NCBI GenBank assembly: GCA_036848175.1
Contig: DAIUKO010000003.1
Span: 1-64,000 of the forward strand
DNA: 64,000 bases
Source: QHWF01 sp036848175
GTDB taxonomy: Bacteria; Acidobacteriota; Vicinamibacteria; Vicinamibacterales; CAVVIG01
Reading direction: 5' to 3'
A model generated the notes under the pieces. The model saw only the letters and a program-made list of their open reading frames with translations, did no database searches and was not told where the DNA came from. Shown here piece after piece: positions 32,948 through 41,397 of this stretch (position 1 is the stretch's first letter; each line of letters opens with the position of its first letter). The position numbers were made by a program, and so were the translations under genes.

Positions 32948-34474
32948 TTACCGTCGCCCGCGCGTTCCCCCGAGGATCGATCCGAGCGCGCCGCGCAAGA
33001 TCGCGCGGCCGACGCCGGATCCCATCGCGTGCGCGGCGCTCCTGGCCGCGGCGTCGAGTAAACCGGGATGGCGTCCGCCGCGTGGACCGGTCGTCCCGAA
33101 GAGGATCGCCGATATCGACTCGGACATCGACGTGCCGGCCGGCGCGCTCGTCGGCGCGCCTGGGATCGTCGTCGGCTGGACGGCGCCCGCGTCGGCCGTC
33201 CGCGCCTTCAGCTTCTCGTACGCCGACTCGCGATCGATCGTCTGCTCGTAGTGGCCGTACGATGAGGCCGACTGCTTGCGGATGGCATCGCGCTCGGCAT
33301 CGGTGATCGGTCCGATGCGAGACGAGGGAGGGAGGATCCAGGCACGCTCGGTGACTGTCGGACTCCCCTTGGCGTCGAGCAGCGAGATCAGTGCCTCGCC
33401 GATCGCCAGTTCGGTGATCGCTTGGCCCGTATCGAAAGCCGGATTCGGGCGCAGCGTCTGCGCCGCGGCCTTGACCACCTTCTGGTCGCGCGGCGTAAAG
33501 GCGCGCAGCGCGTGCTGCACGCGGTTGCCGAGCTGCGCGAGCACGGTGTCGGGCACATCGGCCGGGCTCTGCGTGACGAAATACACGCCGACCCCCTTCG
33601 AGCGGATCAAGCGGACGACCTGTTCGATTTTCTCGACGAGCGACGCCGGCGCGTCGGTGAAGAGCAGATGCGCTTCGTCGAAGAAGAAGACGAGCGTCGG
33701 CTTGTCGGGATCGCCGACTTCGGGAAGACGCTCGAAGAGCTCGGACAGCATCCACAGCAGGAATGTCGCGTAGACCTTCGGCGCGCGGATCAATTCGTCC
33801 GCCACCAGCACGTTCACGATCCCTCGTCCGTGATCGGTCTGGAGAAGATCGTCGACGTCGAGCATCGGCTCGCCGAAGAACTTGTCACCGCCCTGCTCGC
33901 CGATCTCGAGCACCGCGCGTTGAATCGTGCCGATGGACGCAGCCGAGACGTTGCCGTAATCGGTGCGGAAGTCCTTCGCGCGGTCGCCGACCATCTGCAG
34001 CATCGCGCGCAGATCCTTGAGGTCGAGCAGCAGCAGTCCGCCGTCGTCTGCGATCTTGAAGACGAGCGTCAGCACGCCTTGCTGCGTCGGATTCAGATCG
34101 AGCAGCCGGCCGAGCAGGAGCGGTCCGAGATCCGAAATCGTGGCGCGGATGGGTATGCCGCGACGGCCGAAGACGTCCCAAAGCACCGCGGGATTGGCGC
34201 TCCAGGCCGGTTCGTCCGCGCCAATCGCCTTCAGGCGTTCGCGAAGCTTCGGCGTCGCCGAGCCGGCGGTCGCCACGCCCGACAGATCGCCTTTGACGTC
34301 GGCGAGAAACACCGGGACGCCGATCCGCGAAAAGTTGTCGGCGAGAAGTTGGAGCGTGACCGTTTTTCCGGTTCCGGTCGCGCCGGTAACGAGGCCGTGA
34401 CGGTTGGCCATCGCGGCATCGACTTCGAGAAGTTCGCCTGCGGACGTCTTCGCAAGCGGGAAGGCGTGGCTCAC
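32948..34474 (-). CDS. HerA-like ATPase, DUF853/YjgR family
   Basis: 508 residues, the usual YjgR length. The GTG at 34474 overlaps the upstream stop (GTGA). Walker A is GATGTGKT (31-38), the Walker B region is 'TLVFFFDEAHLLF', and 'YFVTQSPADVPDTVLAQLGN' is the sensor/arginine-finger segment of the FtsK-HerA superfamily. A glycine-rich tail ends the protein. Such ATPases form hexamers that translocate DNA. YjgR itself is poorly characterised, while other HerA ATPases pair with NAD-cleaving or nuclease effectors in phage defence. The coupled upstream NDT/TIR-like gene makes that comparison worth testing. Confidence 0.85.
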   Translation of the reverse strand: MSHAFPLAKTSAGELLEVDAAMANRHGLVTGATGTGKTVTLQLLADNFSRIGVPVFLADVKGDLSGVATAGSATPKLRERLKAIGADEPAWSANPAVLWDVFGRRGIPIRATISDLGPLLLGRLLDLNPTQQGVLTLVFKIADDGGLLLLDLKDLRAMLQMVGDRAKDFRTDYGNVSAASIGTIQRAVLEIGEQGGDKFFGEPMLDVDDLLQTDHGRGIVNVLVADELIRAPKVYATFLLWMLSELFERLPEVGDPDKPTLVFFFDEAHLLFTDAPASLVEKIEQVVRLIRSKGVGVYFVTQSPADVPDTVLAQLGNRVQHALRAFTPRDQKVVKAAAQTLRPNPAFDTGQAITELAIGEALISLLDAKGSPTVTERAWILPPSSRIGPITDAERDAIRKQSASSYGHYEQTIDRESAYEKLKARTADAGAVQPTTIPGAPTSAPAGTSMSESISAILFGTTGPRGGRHPGLLDAAARSAAHAMGSGVGRAILRGALGSILGGTRGRR

Positions 34475-35256
34475 ACGGACTCCTTTGGCGCGCCGTCGCG
34501 AGCCGCGCGTTTCCTCGACGCCACCGTCGCCACCGCCGATTCCGCCATGGCGGCGCGATAGCCCTCCATCATCAGCTGGCGAACGGCGGCCTCCGGGTCC
34601 ATCGTTTGCAGCAGGCGTTCGGCCTGAGTCTCCGCGGCCGGCAACCCGTGGATTTTATCCTGCAACGAGCTCGGAACCGCTCGGCCGACGACATGAGCGC
34701 CTGACGCGATCTCCGTCAACCGTTCCTCGATTCGCCGCAGTCTGACGATGACCTCGTCGGTTTCGATGCGCGCCGGCTTGATGTGCATGAAGGCCGTCGG
34801 AATCGCCGTGTCGGGCTTCAGCAGGGTCTCGGACAGGGCCCGCGTGATCTTCTCGCGCAGGCCGACACCCCAGAACGGATCGTCTTTCTCGTAGGTCAGC
34901 ATGCGCTCCTGCGTGACGTCGAAGAACAGCTGCAATCCCTTGGGCGCCACCAACACCGTCGGTTTGCCGAGCGCGTGCGCGAGGCCGAGCTCGTAGTGAA
35001 CGTTGCGATTGTTCTCGGACAGATCGGCGAGGACGACCACCGAGCGCGACAGGAGCGCGACGATCTCCTGAAGGACCGAGCCGGCGCGGAAGACCTCGTC
35101 GGCGCGCAGCGGGATCAAGCCTGCGGCCTGGATGCCGGGCTCGTAGATGTGGGCGTAGTAGTCATCCCACAGACCGCCGAAGGGCATGACCACGAAGCAG
35201 CCCTTTGCGCCGGCAGCCGTCGGTTTCGAGCTCATGGCGCCGCCATTCTCCGACAT
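34471..35256 (-). CDS. Nucleoside deoxyribosyltransferase/TIR-like effector-type protein
   Basis: 261 residues. Residues ~19-150 form a Rossmann-like domain: 'GCFVVMPFGG', 'YEPGIQAAGLIPLRADEVF', 'VVVLADLSENNRNVHYELGL'. The last motif matches the NV-YELG block of nucleoside 2-deoxyribosyltransferase-like and TIR-like N-glycosidase domains, with E89 as the candidate catalytic residue. The remaining ~100 residues are charged and helical and may be an interaction arm. The start is ATG 35256 or ATG 35235. It is first of three coupled genes and divergent from padR. Confidence 0.78.
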   Translation of the reverse strand: MSENGGAMSSKPTAAGAKGCFVVMPFGGLWDDYYAHIYEPGIQAAGLIPLRADEVFRAGSVLQEIVALLSRSVVVLADLSENNRNVHYELGLAHALGKPTVLVAPKGLQLFFDVTQERMLTYEKDDPFWGVGLREKITRALSETLLKPDTAIPTAFMHIKPARIETDEVIVRLRRIEERLTEIASGAHVVGRAVPSSLQDKIHGLPAAETQAERLLQTMDPEAAVRQLMMEGYRAAMAESAVATVASRKRAARDGAPKESV

Positions 35257-35280
35257 TCCGCGTCAGCCGTCGAATTCGTT

Positions 35281-35326
35281 TTGACGCCCGATACCTGTCT
35301 ACGTAATATCTGTCTATGGCAGGTAT
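35281..35326 (+). promoter_or_regulatory. Leaderless padR promoter with palindromic operator
   Basis: TTGACG (35281-35286), a 17-base spacer and TAATAT (35304-35309) make a near-ideal housekeeping promoter. The padR ATG is at 35316, so transcription should start at or next to the start codon. A palindrome with perfect 7-base arms atacctg (35291-35297) and caggtat (35320-35326) covers the -10 box and the start codon, as expected of PadR autoregulation. Confidence 0.7.
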
Positions 35327-35669
35327 CAACACGCGCGCGCTCGACCGCGAGTTGAAGAAGGGATCCGCGGAGCTGCTGATCCTCTCGCTGCTCGACGCGC
35401 GCCCGCGGCACGGCTACGAACTGAGCAAATTGATCCAGACGCGCTCCGCCGGGCAGCTGACGTTCCACATCGATTCTCTGTATCCCCTGCTGTATCGCCT
35501 CGAAGAGCGCGGATGGATCAAAGGCACCTGGGTCGAGCGGCCCGGCGAGCGCCGCCGCCGGTTCTACAAGGTCACGGCCGAAGGACGACGAGTGCTGGCG
35601 CAGCAGCGGAAGACATGGGCGGCCTTCGTCGAAGCGGTCCGCCGCGTCACGGGAGGCGAACATGCCTGA
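35316..35669 (+). CDS. PadR-family transcriptional repressor
   Basis: 117 residues with the PadR winged helix: 'ELKKGSAELLILSLLDARPRHGYELSKLI', 'LTFHIDSLYPLLYRLEERGWI' and 'RRRFYKVTAEGRRVLAQ'. It lacks the long C-terminal dimer domain, as in the small PadR subfamily-2. Its stop overlaps the permease start by 8 bp. It most likely represses its own promoter and hence the permease, with release by an unknown ligand. Confidence 0.9.
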   Translation: MAGINTRALDRELKKGSAELLILSLLDARPRHGYELSKLIQTRSAGQLTFHIDSLYPLLYRLEERGWIKGTWVERPGERRRRFYKVTAEGRRVLAQQRKTWAAFVEAVRRVTGGEHA

Positions 35670-38442
35670 CTGGAGCGGAGAGGTTCGCCGGCGGTTGTCG
35701 ACGCTGCGCCTTTCGCCCACCCGCGAGGCGGACATCGTCGACGAGCTCTCGCAGCACCTCGACGATCGCTGGCGGGAGTTGATCGCCGGCGGCGCGCCGC
35801 CTGATGAAGCGACTCGTCTGACGCTTGCCGAATTCACGGACAGCCATCTGCTCGCACGTCATCTCGCGCCGCTTCGCCTCGCGCAGCAGCCAGCGTCGAT
35901 CACGCTGGGAACGCCGACGCGACATCTGCTCGGCGATCTGTGGCAGGACCTGCGCTACGCACTGCGCACGATGGCATCGAGTCCCGCGTTCACTGCGGTC
36001 GCGATCCTGTCACTGTCGCTCGGCATCGGCGCCAACACCGCGATCTTCAGCCTGTGGAACGGCGTGCTGCACGCGACACTGCCGGCCGTACAGGAACCCG
36101 GGCAACTGGTGATGCTTTCCAATCCGGACGAGTCGGGAAGCTGGACCGGTCGGGTGAGCGGCATTCGGAACTGGCTCACCTACGAGGAATTCGAGCAGCA
36201 GCGGGATCACACGGAGGCCTTTGCGTCGGTCATGGCCTCGCAAAGCGGTCTCGGCACCTGGCACGTGCGCTTCGACGGCGATGCGTGGGAGGACGTCAGC
36301 GGGCGTCTGGTATCGGGCGGATTCTTTCAGGTCCTCGGCGTTGGCGCGGCGATCGGTCATGTCTTCACCGCCGCCGACGATCGCACGGCCACGCCGCACG
36401 CCGTCATCAGCTACGACTTCTGGCAGCGGCGTTTCGGCGGCCGTGCCGATGCGCTCGGCAGGACCTTCGTCGTGCGCCGCACGACGTTCACCATCGTCGG
36501 CGTCGCGTCGCGCGGCTTCATCGGTGAAACGAGCGCGCAGCAGCCGGACCTGTGGATGCCGCTGCGCATGCAGCCCAACGTGTGGCCCGACCGCGATCGA
36601 CTGCACGACACACCTCCTGTCAAGGCGATGTGGCTCCACGTGTTCGCCAGACTGAAGCCGAACATCACTGTGGCGCAGGCCGACTCGCGCGCCAATGCGA
36701 TCCTTCAGGCTGGATTGGAATCGTTCTATGGCGCCGCGGCGTCGGGAGAGCGGCGGCGCGAGCTACTGAATCAGCGCCTGCACATCCGGCCCGCCGCGCG
36801 CGGCGCGTCGCCGACGCGGCGTGAATACTCCCAATCGCTGACCGCACTCCTGGCAGCGGTCGGCGTGCTGCTGACGATCGCCTGCGCGAACCTCGCGAAC
36901 CTTCTGCTCGCGCGCGGCACAGTGCGCAAGCCCGAAATCGCCGTGCGCTTGTCGCTTGGGGCAAGTCGCGGTCGCCTGATCCGCCAGCTGGTCACCGAAA
37001 GTCTGGCGCTTGCCGTGATCGGCGCGATCGGCGCGATGGGCGTCGCCGCCGTTCTCCATCGATCGCTGGTGCGCATGATTGCCGAAAGCGACTCGGATTT
37101 CCGCATCGCCTTCGCTCTCGATCCTCTGGTGCTGGTATTCGTCGTCATGGCAACCGTCGCGGCGACGCTGTTGTTCGGCGTCCTTCCCGCATGGCAGGTC
37201 ACGAACGGCGACGTCGGCGCCAGTCTCAAAGACCTCGGTCGCGGTGCCGTCGGCAGGATTGGCCAGCTGCGTTCGGGGCGGCTTCTCGTGAGCCTGCAGT
37301 TGGCGCTCTCGCTGCCCTTGCTCGCCGGCGCCGGCTTGCTCGCACGCACCGTCTACAACCTTCAACGCGCAGACCTCGGCTTCCCGGCGGAACGCCTGCT
37401 GCTCGCGCGCGTCGATTTCCGGGAGGCCGGCTACGAGCCGGCGCAGCGGACCAGCCGGCTTCGCGAGTTGGTCGACGAGATGCAGCGGATCCCGGGCGTA
37501 CGCGCGACCACCTTCTCGCAGCTTGGCGTGTTCAGCGGCGGGGAGTCCTCGTCTACGGTCGAAGTCGAAGGGTACACCCCGAAAACAGACGACGACCGTG
37601 GGTCGGCGCTCGACGTGGTTGGTCCCGGCTACTTCGCCGCGCTGGGCGCTCCGGTTGCGCTGGGACGCGACATTCTCGAGAGCGATCAGGGCAGCGCGCT
37701 GAAAATCTGCGTGATCAACGATGCGTTCGTCAAACGCTTCTTCGACGGGCGGAATCCGATCGGCATGCACGTCACCGCGGTCGATGAAGGCCAGCGGACG
37801 ACGTATCAAGTGGTGGGCGTGGCGAACAACGTTCGGACTCACGCTCTGAGAGGTAACGTCGAGCCACGCTACTTCGTGCCGGCGGCACAGTGGCCGGCGT
37901 CCGTGAGCAGTCCGACCTTCCTGATTCGCACGACCACGGAGACGGCGCCGGTGATCGCCGCCGTGCGGAAGACCGTTCAGCGCATGGACGCTGGCCTGCC
38001 GATCCTGTCTGCCACGTCGATCGAAGAGCAGATGGCGCCGTTGACCGCGCAGGACCGTACGACGGCGCAACTCGCCGTGGTGTTCGGCTCCGTTGCGCTC
38101 ACGCTGGCCGCCATCGGTTTGTACGGCGTGTTGTCGTACGGCGTCGCACGCCGCACGGGCGAGATCGCGATCCGCATCGCGCTCGGCGCTCAGCCGGTTC
38201 GCGTCGTCGCCATGATTCTCGGCGAGACGATCGGAGTGGTCGCCGCCGGCCTCGCACTGGGAGGCGCGCTCTCGTACCCCGCCTCTCGCTTGATCGACAG
38301 CCGGCTCTACGGCGTCGCTCCGCTGGATTTCCTCACCCTGTCCTTGTCGATCGGGCTGCTGGTCCTCGTGGCGATCGGCGCCGCGTATCTGCCGGCGCGG
38401 CGCGCCTCGAAACTGGATCCGATGGCGGCGCTGCGTCAATGA
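35662..38442 (+). CDS. ADOP-type MacB/FtsX permease with PadR partner
   Basis: 926 residues. The N-terminal ~75 residues are the helical 'EADIVDELSQHLDDRWREL' domain found on PadR-linked ADOP proteins. Two MacB-FtsX units follow, with the hallmark 'LSLGIGANTAIFSLWNGVL' helix, the middle bundle 'VLLTIACANLANLLLARG' and the terminal 'YLPARRASKLDPMAALRQ'. It is co-transcribed with padR (8-bp overlap). Probable role is export or envelope stress handling; no ATPase lies nearby. Confidence 0.9.
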   Translation: MPDWSGEVRRRLSTLRLSPTREADIVDELSQHLDDRWRELIAGGAPPDEATRLTLAEFTDSHLLARHLAPLRLAQQPASITLGTPTRHLLGDLWQDLRYALRTMASSPAFTAVAILSLSLGIGANTAIFSLWNGVLHATLPAVQEPGQLVMLSNPDESGSWTGRVSGIRNWLTYEEFEQQRDHTEAFASVMASQSGLGTWHVRFDGDAWEDVSGRLVSGGFFQVLGVGAAIGHVFTAADDRTATPHAVISYDFWQRRFGGRADALGRTFVVRRTTFTIVGVASRGFIGETSAQQPDLWMPLRMQPNVWPDRDRLHDTPPVKAMWLHVFARLKPNITVAQADSRANAILQAGLESFYGAAASGERRRELLNQRLHIRPAARGASPTRREYSQSLTALLAAVGVLLTIACANLANLLLARGTVRKPEIAVRLSLGASRGRLIRQLVTESLALAVIGAIGAMGVAAVLHRSLVRMIAESDSDFRIAFALDPLVLVFVVMATVAATLLFGVLPAWQVTNGDVGASLKDLGRGAVGRIGQLRSGRLLVSLQLALSLPLLAGAGLLARTVYNLQRADLGFPAERLLLARVDFREAGYEPAQRTSRLRELVDEMQRIPGVRATTFSQLGVFSGGESSSTVEVEGYTPKTDDDRGSALDVVGPGYFAALGAPVALGRDILESDQGSALKICVINDAFVKRFFDGRNPIGMHVTAVDEGQRTTYQVVGVANNVRTHALRGNVEPRYFVPAAQWPASVSSPTFLIRTTTETAPVIAAVRKTVQRMDAGLPILSATSIEEQMAPLTAQDRTTAQLAVVFGSVALTLAAIGLYGVLSYGVARRTGEIAIRIALGAQPVRVVAMILGETIGVVAAGLALGGALSYPASRLIDSRLYGVAPLDFLTLSLSIGLLVLVAIGAAYLPARRASKLDPMAALRQ

Positions 38443-38451
38443 CGGCCGTTG

Positions 38452-38490
38452 CCGGATCTGCATAGGCCCCTGAACCTGTCGGGAGTATCG
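38452..38490 (+). promoter_or_regulatory. Bipartite upstream motif, copy A
   Basis: The element tctgcatagg, 13 bases, then cgggagtatcg ends 28 bases before the ATG of the BASS transporter. The same two blocks with the same 13-base gap occur before the next gene (39428-39466). The layout suggests a -35/-10 pair of an alternative sigma factor, or paired activator sites. Confidence 0.5.
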
Positions 38491-38518
38491 ATCTCATCGC
38501 GATTCGGCGGAGATTGCG

Positions 38519-39400
38519 ATGGACCTGAAGCAACTGATCATCCTCGCCGCACAGGTGAGCGTTCTGTGTACGGTCGTCGGCTTCGGGCTGAAGACCACCA
38601 TCGACGATCTGCTGTCCTTGCGTCGTCACCCCGGCCTTCTGGTGCGATCGGTGCTCGCCGTGTTCGTGATCATGCCGATCGTGGCAGTCCTGCTCGTGCG
38701 CCTCTTCGATTTTCGCCGGACCGTGGAGGTCGCCCTTGTTGCCCTGGCGATCTCTCCCATGCCTCCGCTGCTGCCGCAGAGAAAAACGAAGGCAGGCGGC
38801 GACACGAAGTACGCGCTCGGATTGATGGCCGTTCTGGCGCTGCTGGCCATCGTGGTCGTGCCGCTGGCGCTCGAGATCTTCGAACGTGTTTTCGGGCGGC
38901 CCGTGGCAGGCACGCCGACCATCGCTGTGGCGCGCCTGGTTCTGCTGACGACGCTTCTGCCGCTGGCGGCCGGCATCGTCGTGCGTGCGACGATGCCGCG
39001 GCTGGCTGCGTCGATCGAGAAGCCGATTGCCCTGGTCGCAAAGGTTCTGCTGCCGCTGGTGATCGTTGCGCTTCTCGTCGCCGCAGCGCCGGCCATGTGG
39101 GCGCTGGTCGGCGACGGCACGCTGATAGCGATCGTTGTCTTCCTGGCGATTGGGTTCGCGTCCGGACATGCCTTGGGCGGGCCCGATCCCGATCACTCGG
39201 TCGTGCTCGCGCTGTCGACTGCCTGTCGACATCCGGCCATCGCGTTGACGATCGCCGCTACGACTTTCCCGGAGGAGCGTTTCGGCGCCGCGATCCTGCT
39301 CTACGTGCTTCTCGGTTTCGTCGGGGGTATTCCTTACCTCGCCTGGCAGCGGCGACGTCACGCGCAGGCCGCGCCGCCACGAACGCTCCAGCGAACCTGA
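38519..39400 (+). CDS. BASS-family (bile acid:sodium symporter-like) transporter
   Basis: 293 residues with about nine hydrophobic helices. The start 'QLIILAAQVSVLCTVVGFGL' and segments 'VALVALAISPMPPLLPQR' and 'ALSTACRHPAIALTIAATTF' match the SBF/BASS fold, where the crossed-helix region binds sodium and an organic anion. The substrate cannot be told. An upstream GGCGGAG-like site precedes the ATG. It shares an upstream bipartite motif with the DUF2780 gene. Confidence 0.75.
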   Translation: MDLKQLIILAAQVSVLCTVVGFGLKTTIDDLLSLRRHPGLLVRSVLAVFVIMPIVAVLLVRLFDFRRTVEVALVALAISPMPPLLPQRKTKAGGDTKYALGLMAVLALLAIVVVPLALEIFERVFGRPVAGTPTIAVARLVLLTTLLPLAAGIVVRATMPRLAASIEKPIALVAKVLLPLVIVALLVAAAPAMWALVGDGTLIAIVVFLAIGFASGHALGGPDPDHSVVLALSTACRHPAIALTIAATTFPEERFGAAILLYVLLGFVGGIPYLAWQRRRHAQAAPPRTLQRT

Positions 39401-39427
39401 CCCGACGCACGGGCCGCAGACGCCGTG

Positions 39428-39466
39428 CCGAATCTGCATAGGTCGGACGGAGCAACGGGAGTACCG
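39428..39466 (+). promoter_or_regulatory. Bipartite upstream motif, copy B
   Basis: aatctgcatagg, 13 bases, cgggagtaccg; it ends 29 bases before the ATG at 39496. It matches copy A at 38452-38490 in both blocks and in spacing, while the 13-base gap itself is unrelated. Confidence 0.5.
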
Positions 39467-39495
39467 TCATACGCTCCCCAAACGCGGAGGTCGCT

Positions 39496-39987
39496 ATGAC
39501 AGGTCGCAGTTTCGCAATCGTATGCGCGGTCATCGTCGTGTTCACTTCGACTGCCCGGGCGGGTCAGGATACGCCTGCCCCGACAGTGGCGGCGTCGGCG
39601 GCCGCGAAGGCGAGTCCGGATCTCGTCGGCGCGCTCTCCAAGGAGATCGGAGCAACTCCGCCGCAAGCCGCCGGCGCGGCCGGCGCGCTGTTCGGCGTCG
39701 CGAAATCCCGCCTCAAGCCGCAGGAGTTCTCACAAGTGGCTGCCGCGGTTCCCGGGATGGACATGCTTCTCAAAGCGGCGCCAGCCGCGAGCGCTGCCGT
39801 CGGCACTGCCGGTGCGCTGTCGCAGATGGCCGGATCCGCGAGCGGGCTGGCATCGGCCGCGAGTGCGTTCTCGAAGCTCGGGCTCAAACCTGAGCTGGTC
39901 GCCAAGGCCATCCCGGTCCTGACGTCATTCGTGACGAAATCGGGAGGCGCGAACGTCGGCAGCCTGCTCGCCGGCGTGTTGAAGTGA
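39496..39987 (+). CDS. Secreted DUF2780-like protein
   Basis: 163 residues with a signal peptide (FAIVCAVIVVFTSTARA) and GGAGG just before the ATG. The mature part is alanine/glycine-rich and helical, with 'PPQAAGAAGALFGVAKSRL', 'EFSQVAAAVPGMDMLL' and the ending 'GGANVGSLLAGVLK', the pattern of the DUF2780 (VcgC/VcgE) family. No enzymatic residues are evident. Function is unknown; the shared upstream motif hints at co-expression with the BASS transporter. Confidence 0.75.
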   Translation: MTGRSFAIVCAVIVVFTSTARAGQDTPAPTVAASAAAKASPDLVGALSKEIGATPPQAAGAAGALFGVAKSRLKPQEFSQVAAAVPGMDMLLKAAPAASAAVGTAGALSQMAGSASGLASAASAFSKLGLKPELVAKAIPVLTSFVTKSGGANVGSLLAGVLK

Positions 39988-40069
39988 AGCGCGAAGTCCC
40001 CGCGCAATATCCGAATCGTTGAGTTGAATCTTAACGGGGAATTGCCGCACTGTCTTTCCGAGACATCGT

Positions 40070-40675
40070 GTGAGCTTTTCTCCGAGCAATGTCATTCAAG
40101 CCGCGTGGGGTCTGTGGGTGATTTCCTGGATCGCCGCGGCTGGATGGAGCAGCCCGATCGAGAAGCGTCCGCGTTCGGGGCACGAAACACTGTGGCGCGT
40201 TCTCATGGCGTTGGGCGCGCTTCTCCTCTTCGGGATCCGCGCGAGATGGCTCTCCATCGATCTCGTGCTGTGGCGGCCTGGCGAGCCGGCGGCGTGGACG
40301 TTGGTGTGGATCGCGATCGCGGGACTTGCGTTCACCTGGTGGGCGCGGATTGCGCTTGGACGCTTGTGGTCGAGCGGCGTCACTCGCAAGGTCGATCACC
40401 TGATCGTCACGGCCGGCCCGTACCGGATCGTACGTCATCCGATCTACTCGGGGATGATCCTGGCCGCGATCGCGACGGCGTTCCTTCGCGGGACCGTGGC
40501 GAGCTGCGCCGGCGCGACGTTGATCGCGGTCGGCTTGATCATCAAAGCGCGAGTCGAGGAAGGATTCCTCAGGTCCGAGCTTGGCGAGATGCAGTACGGC
40601 GCGTACGCGCGCCGCGTGCCGATGCTGGTGCCGTTCCTGCGCGAAGCTGGTATCTCCGCCGATCGAAGTCGATGA
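40070..40675 (+). CDS. Isoprenylcysteine methyltransferase-like (ICMT/PEMT) membrane protein
   Basis: 201 residues from a GTG start. It has four to five hydrophobic helices and the family motif 'GPYRIVRHPIYSGMIL' with a later 'RVEEGFLRSELGEMQYGAYARRV', where the E-E pair closes the SAM pocket. Bacterial members methylate small hydrophobic or isoprenoid substrates; the substrate here is unknown. The gene ends just before the scaffold gap. Confidence 0.8.
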   Translation: MSFSPSNVIQAAWGLWVISWIAAAGWSSPIEKRPRSGHETLWRVLMALGALLLFGIRARWLSIDLVLWRPGEPAAWTLVWIAIAGLAFTWWARIALGRLWSSGVTRKVDHLIVTAGPYRIVRHPIYSGMILAAIATAFLRGTVASCAGATLIAVGLIIKARVEEGFLRSELGEMQYGAYARRVPMLVPFLREAGISADRSR

Positions 40676-40677
40676 CG

Positions 40678-40777
40678 NNNNNNNNNNNNNNNNNNNNNNN
40701 NNNNNNNNNNNNNNNNNNNNNNNNNNNNNNNNNNNNNNNNNNNNNNNNNNNNNNNNNNNNNNNNNNNNNNNNNNNNN
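40678..40777. other. Scaffold gap (100 N)
   Basis: Exactly 100 undetermined bases, the conventional placeholder for a gap of unknown size. The distance and even the adjacency of the two sides are not proven. Confidence 0.99.
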
Positions 40778-40932
40778 TTCAAGGCTTCATCGAGCCGGGT
40801 CGCGACCTTCGCGAGCAGATCGTCGCGGCGCTTGAAACTCATGAGCACCGCCTCGATCTCGTCGGGCGTGCGCCCTTCGCGCACGGCGGCCTCCAGGTCA
40901 AGACGAGACTGATCTAGCAGACGGCCGGCCAC
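40778..40932 (-). CDS. N-terminal fragment of a small helical protein, cut by the gap
   Basis: 51 codons from a GTG, beginning 'AGRLLDQSRLDLEAAVREGR' and continuing 'MSFKRRDDLLAKVATRLDEAL' into the gap. It is charged and helical. I do not recognise the family. It is divergent from the second padR. Confidence 0.45.
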
Positions 40933-40977
40933 CGGTCACCTGCGCACCTTTGCGTCGGCAGGCGTCGACGGGAACAG

Positions 40978-41020
40978 GCTATAGACTCTCTACGTCCAAG
41001 GCTATAGAGTTTCTATAGCC
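40978..41020 (+). promoter_or_regulatory. Operator repeats in front of the second padR
   Basis: The octamer ggctatag occurs directly at 40978-40985 and 41000-41007 (22 bases, two helical turns apart) and inverted as ctatagcc at 41013-41020, one base before the ATG at 41022. The arrangement parallels the first padR, where the palindrome also reaches the start codon. Confidence 0.6.
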
Positions 41021-41021
41021 T

Positions 41022-41393
41022 ATGACCCTGCACTCTTCACGCCCTGACGCGCGCACCGACCTTCTGCACGGCACGCTCGACATGCTGATCCTCCGGACGC
41101 TGCAGTGGGGACCGCAGCATGGCTACGCCATCGGCCAGACCATCCGCACGCAGTCGTCCGACGTGCTGCAGGTCGAGGCCGGTTCGCTGTACCCCGCTCT
41201 GCAGCGGCTCGCCAAGAAAGGCTGGGTGACCGCGAAGTGGGGACAGACCGAGGCCAATCAACGCGCCAAGTTCTATCGGATCACGCCGGACGGCAAGAAG
41301 CAGCTGCTTCGCGAAGAGTCGCGGTGGACCGAGCTCGTGAACGCCATCGGCCGCGTCATGAAGCCGGCAGCGGCGCCTGGAGGCGAGGAGTAA
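41022..41393 (+). CDS. PadR-family transcriptional repressor
   Basis: 123 residues: 'LLHGTLDMLILRTLQWGPQHGYAIGQTI', 'VLQVEAGSLYPALQRLAKKGWVTAKWG' and 'AKFYRITPDGKKQLLREESRW' form the PadR winged helix. It lies 4 bp upstream of an ADOP permease and has repeated octamers over its start region, so autoregulation of both genes is likely. Confidence 0.9.
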   Translation: MTLHSSRPDARTDLLHGTLDMLILRTLQWGPQHGYAIGQTIRTQSSDVLQVEAGSLYPALQRLAKKGWVTAKWGQTEANQRAKFYRITPDGKKQLLREESRWTELVNAIGRVMKPAAAPGGEE

Positions 41394-41397
41394 GGGC

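Noticed and set aside
40444..40932. A single protein reading across the N run
   Set aside because: The gap size is unknown and the part left of it is the complement of the ICMT gene, so only the right-hand 51 codons are kept.
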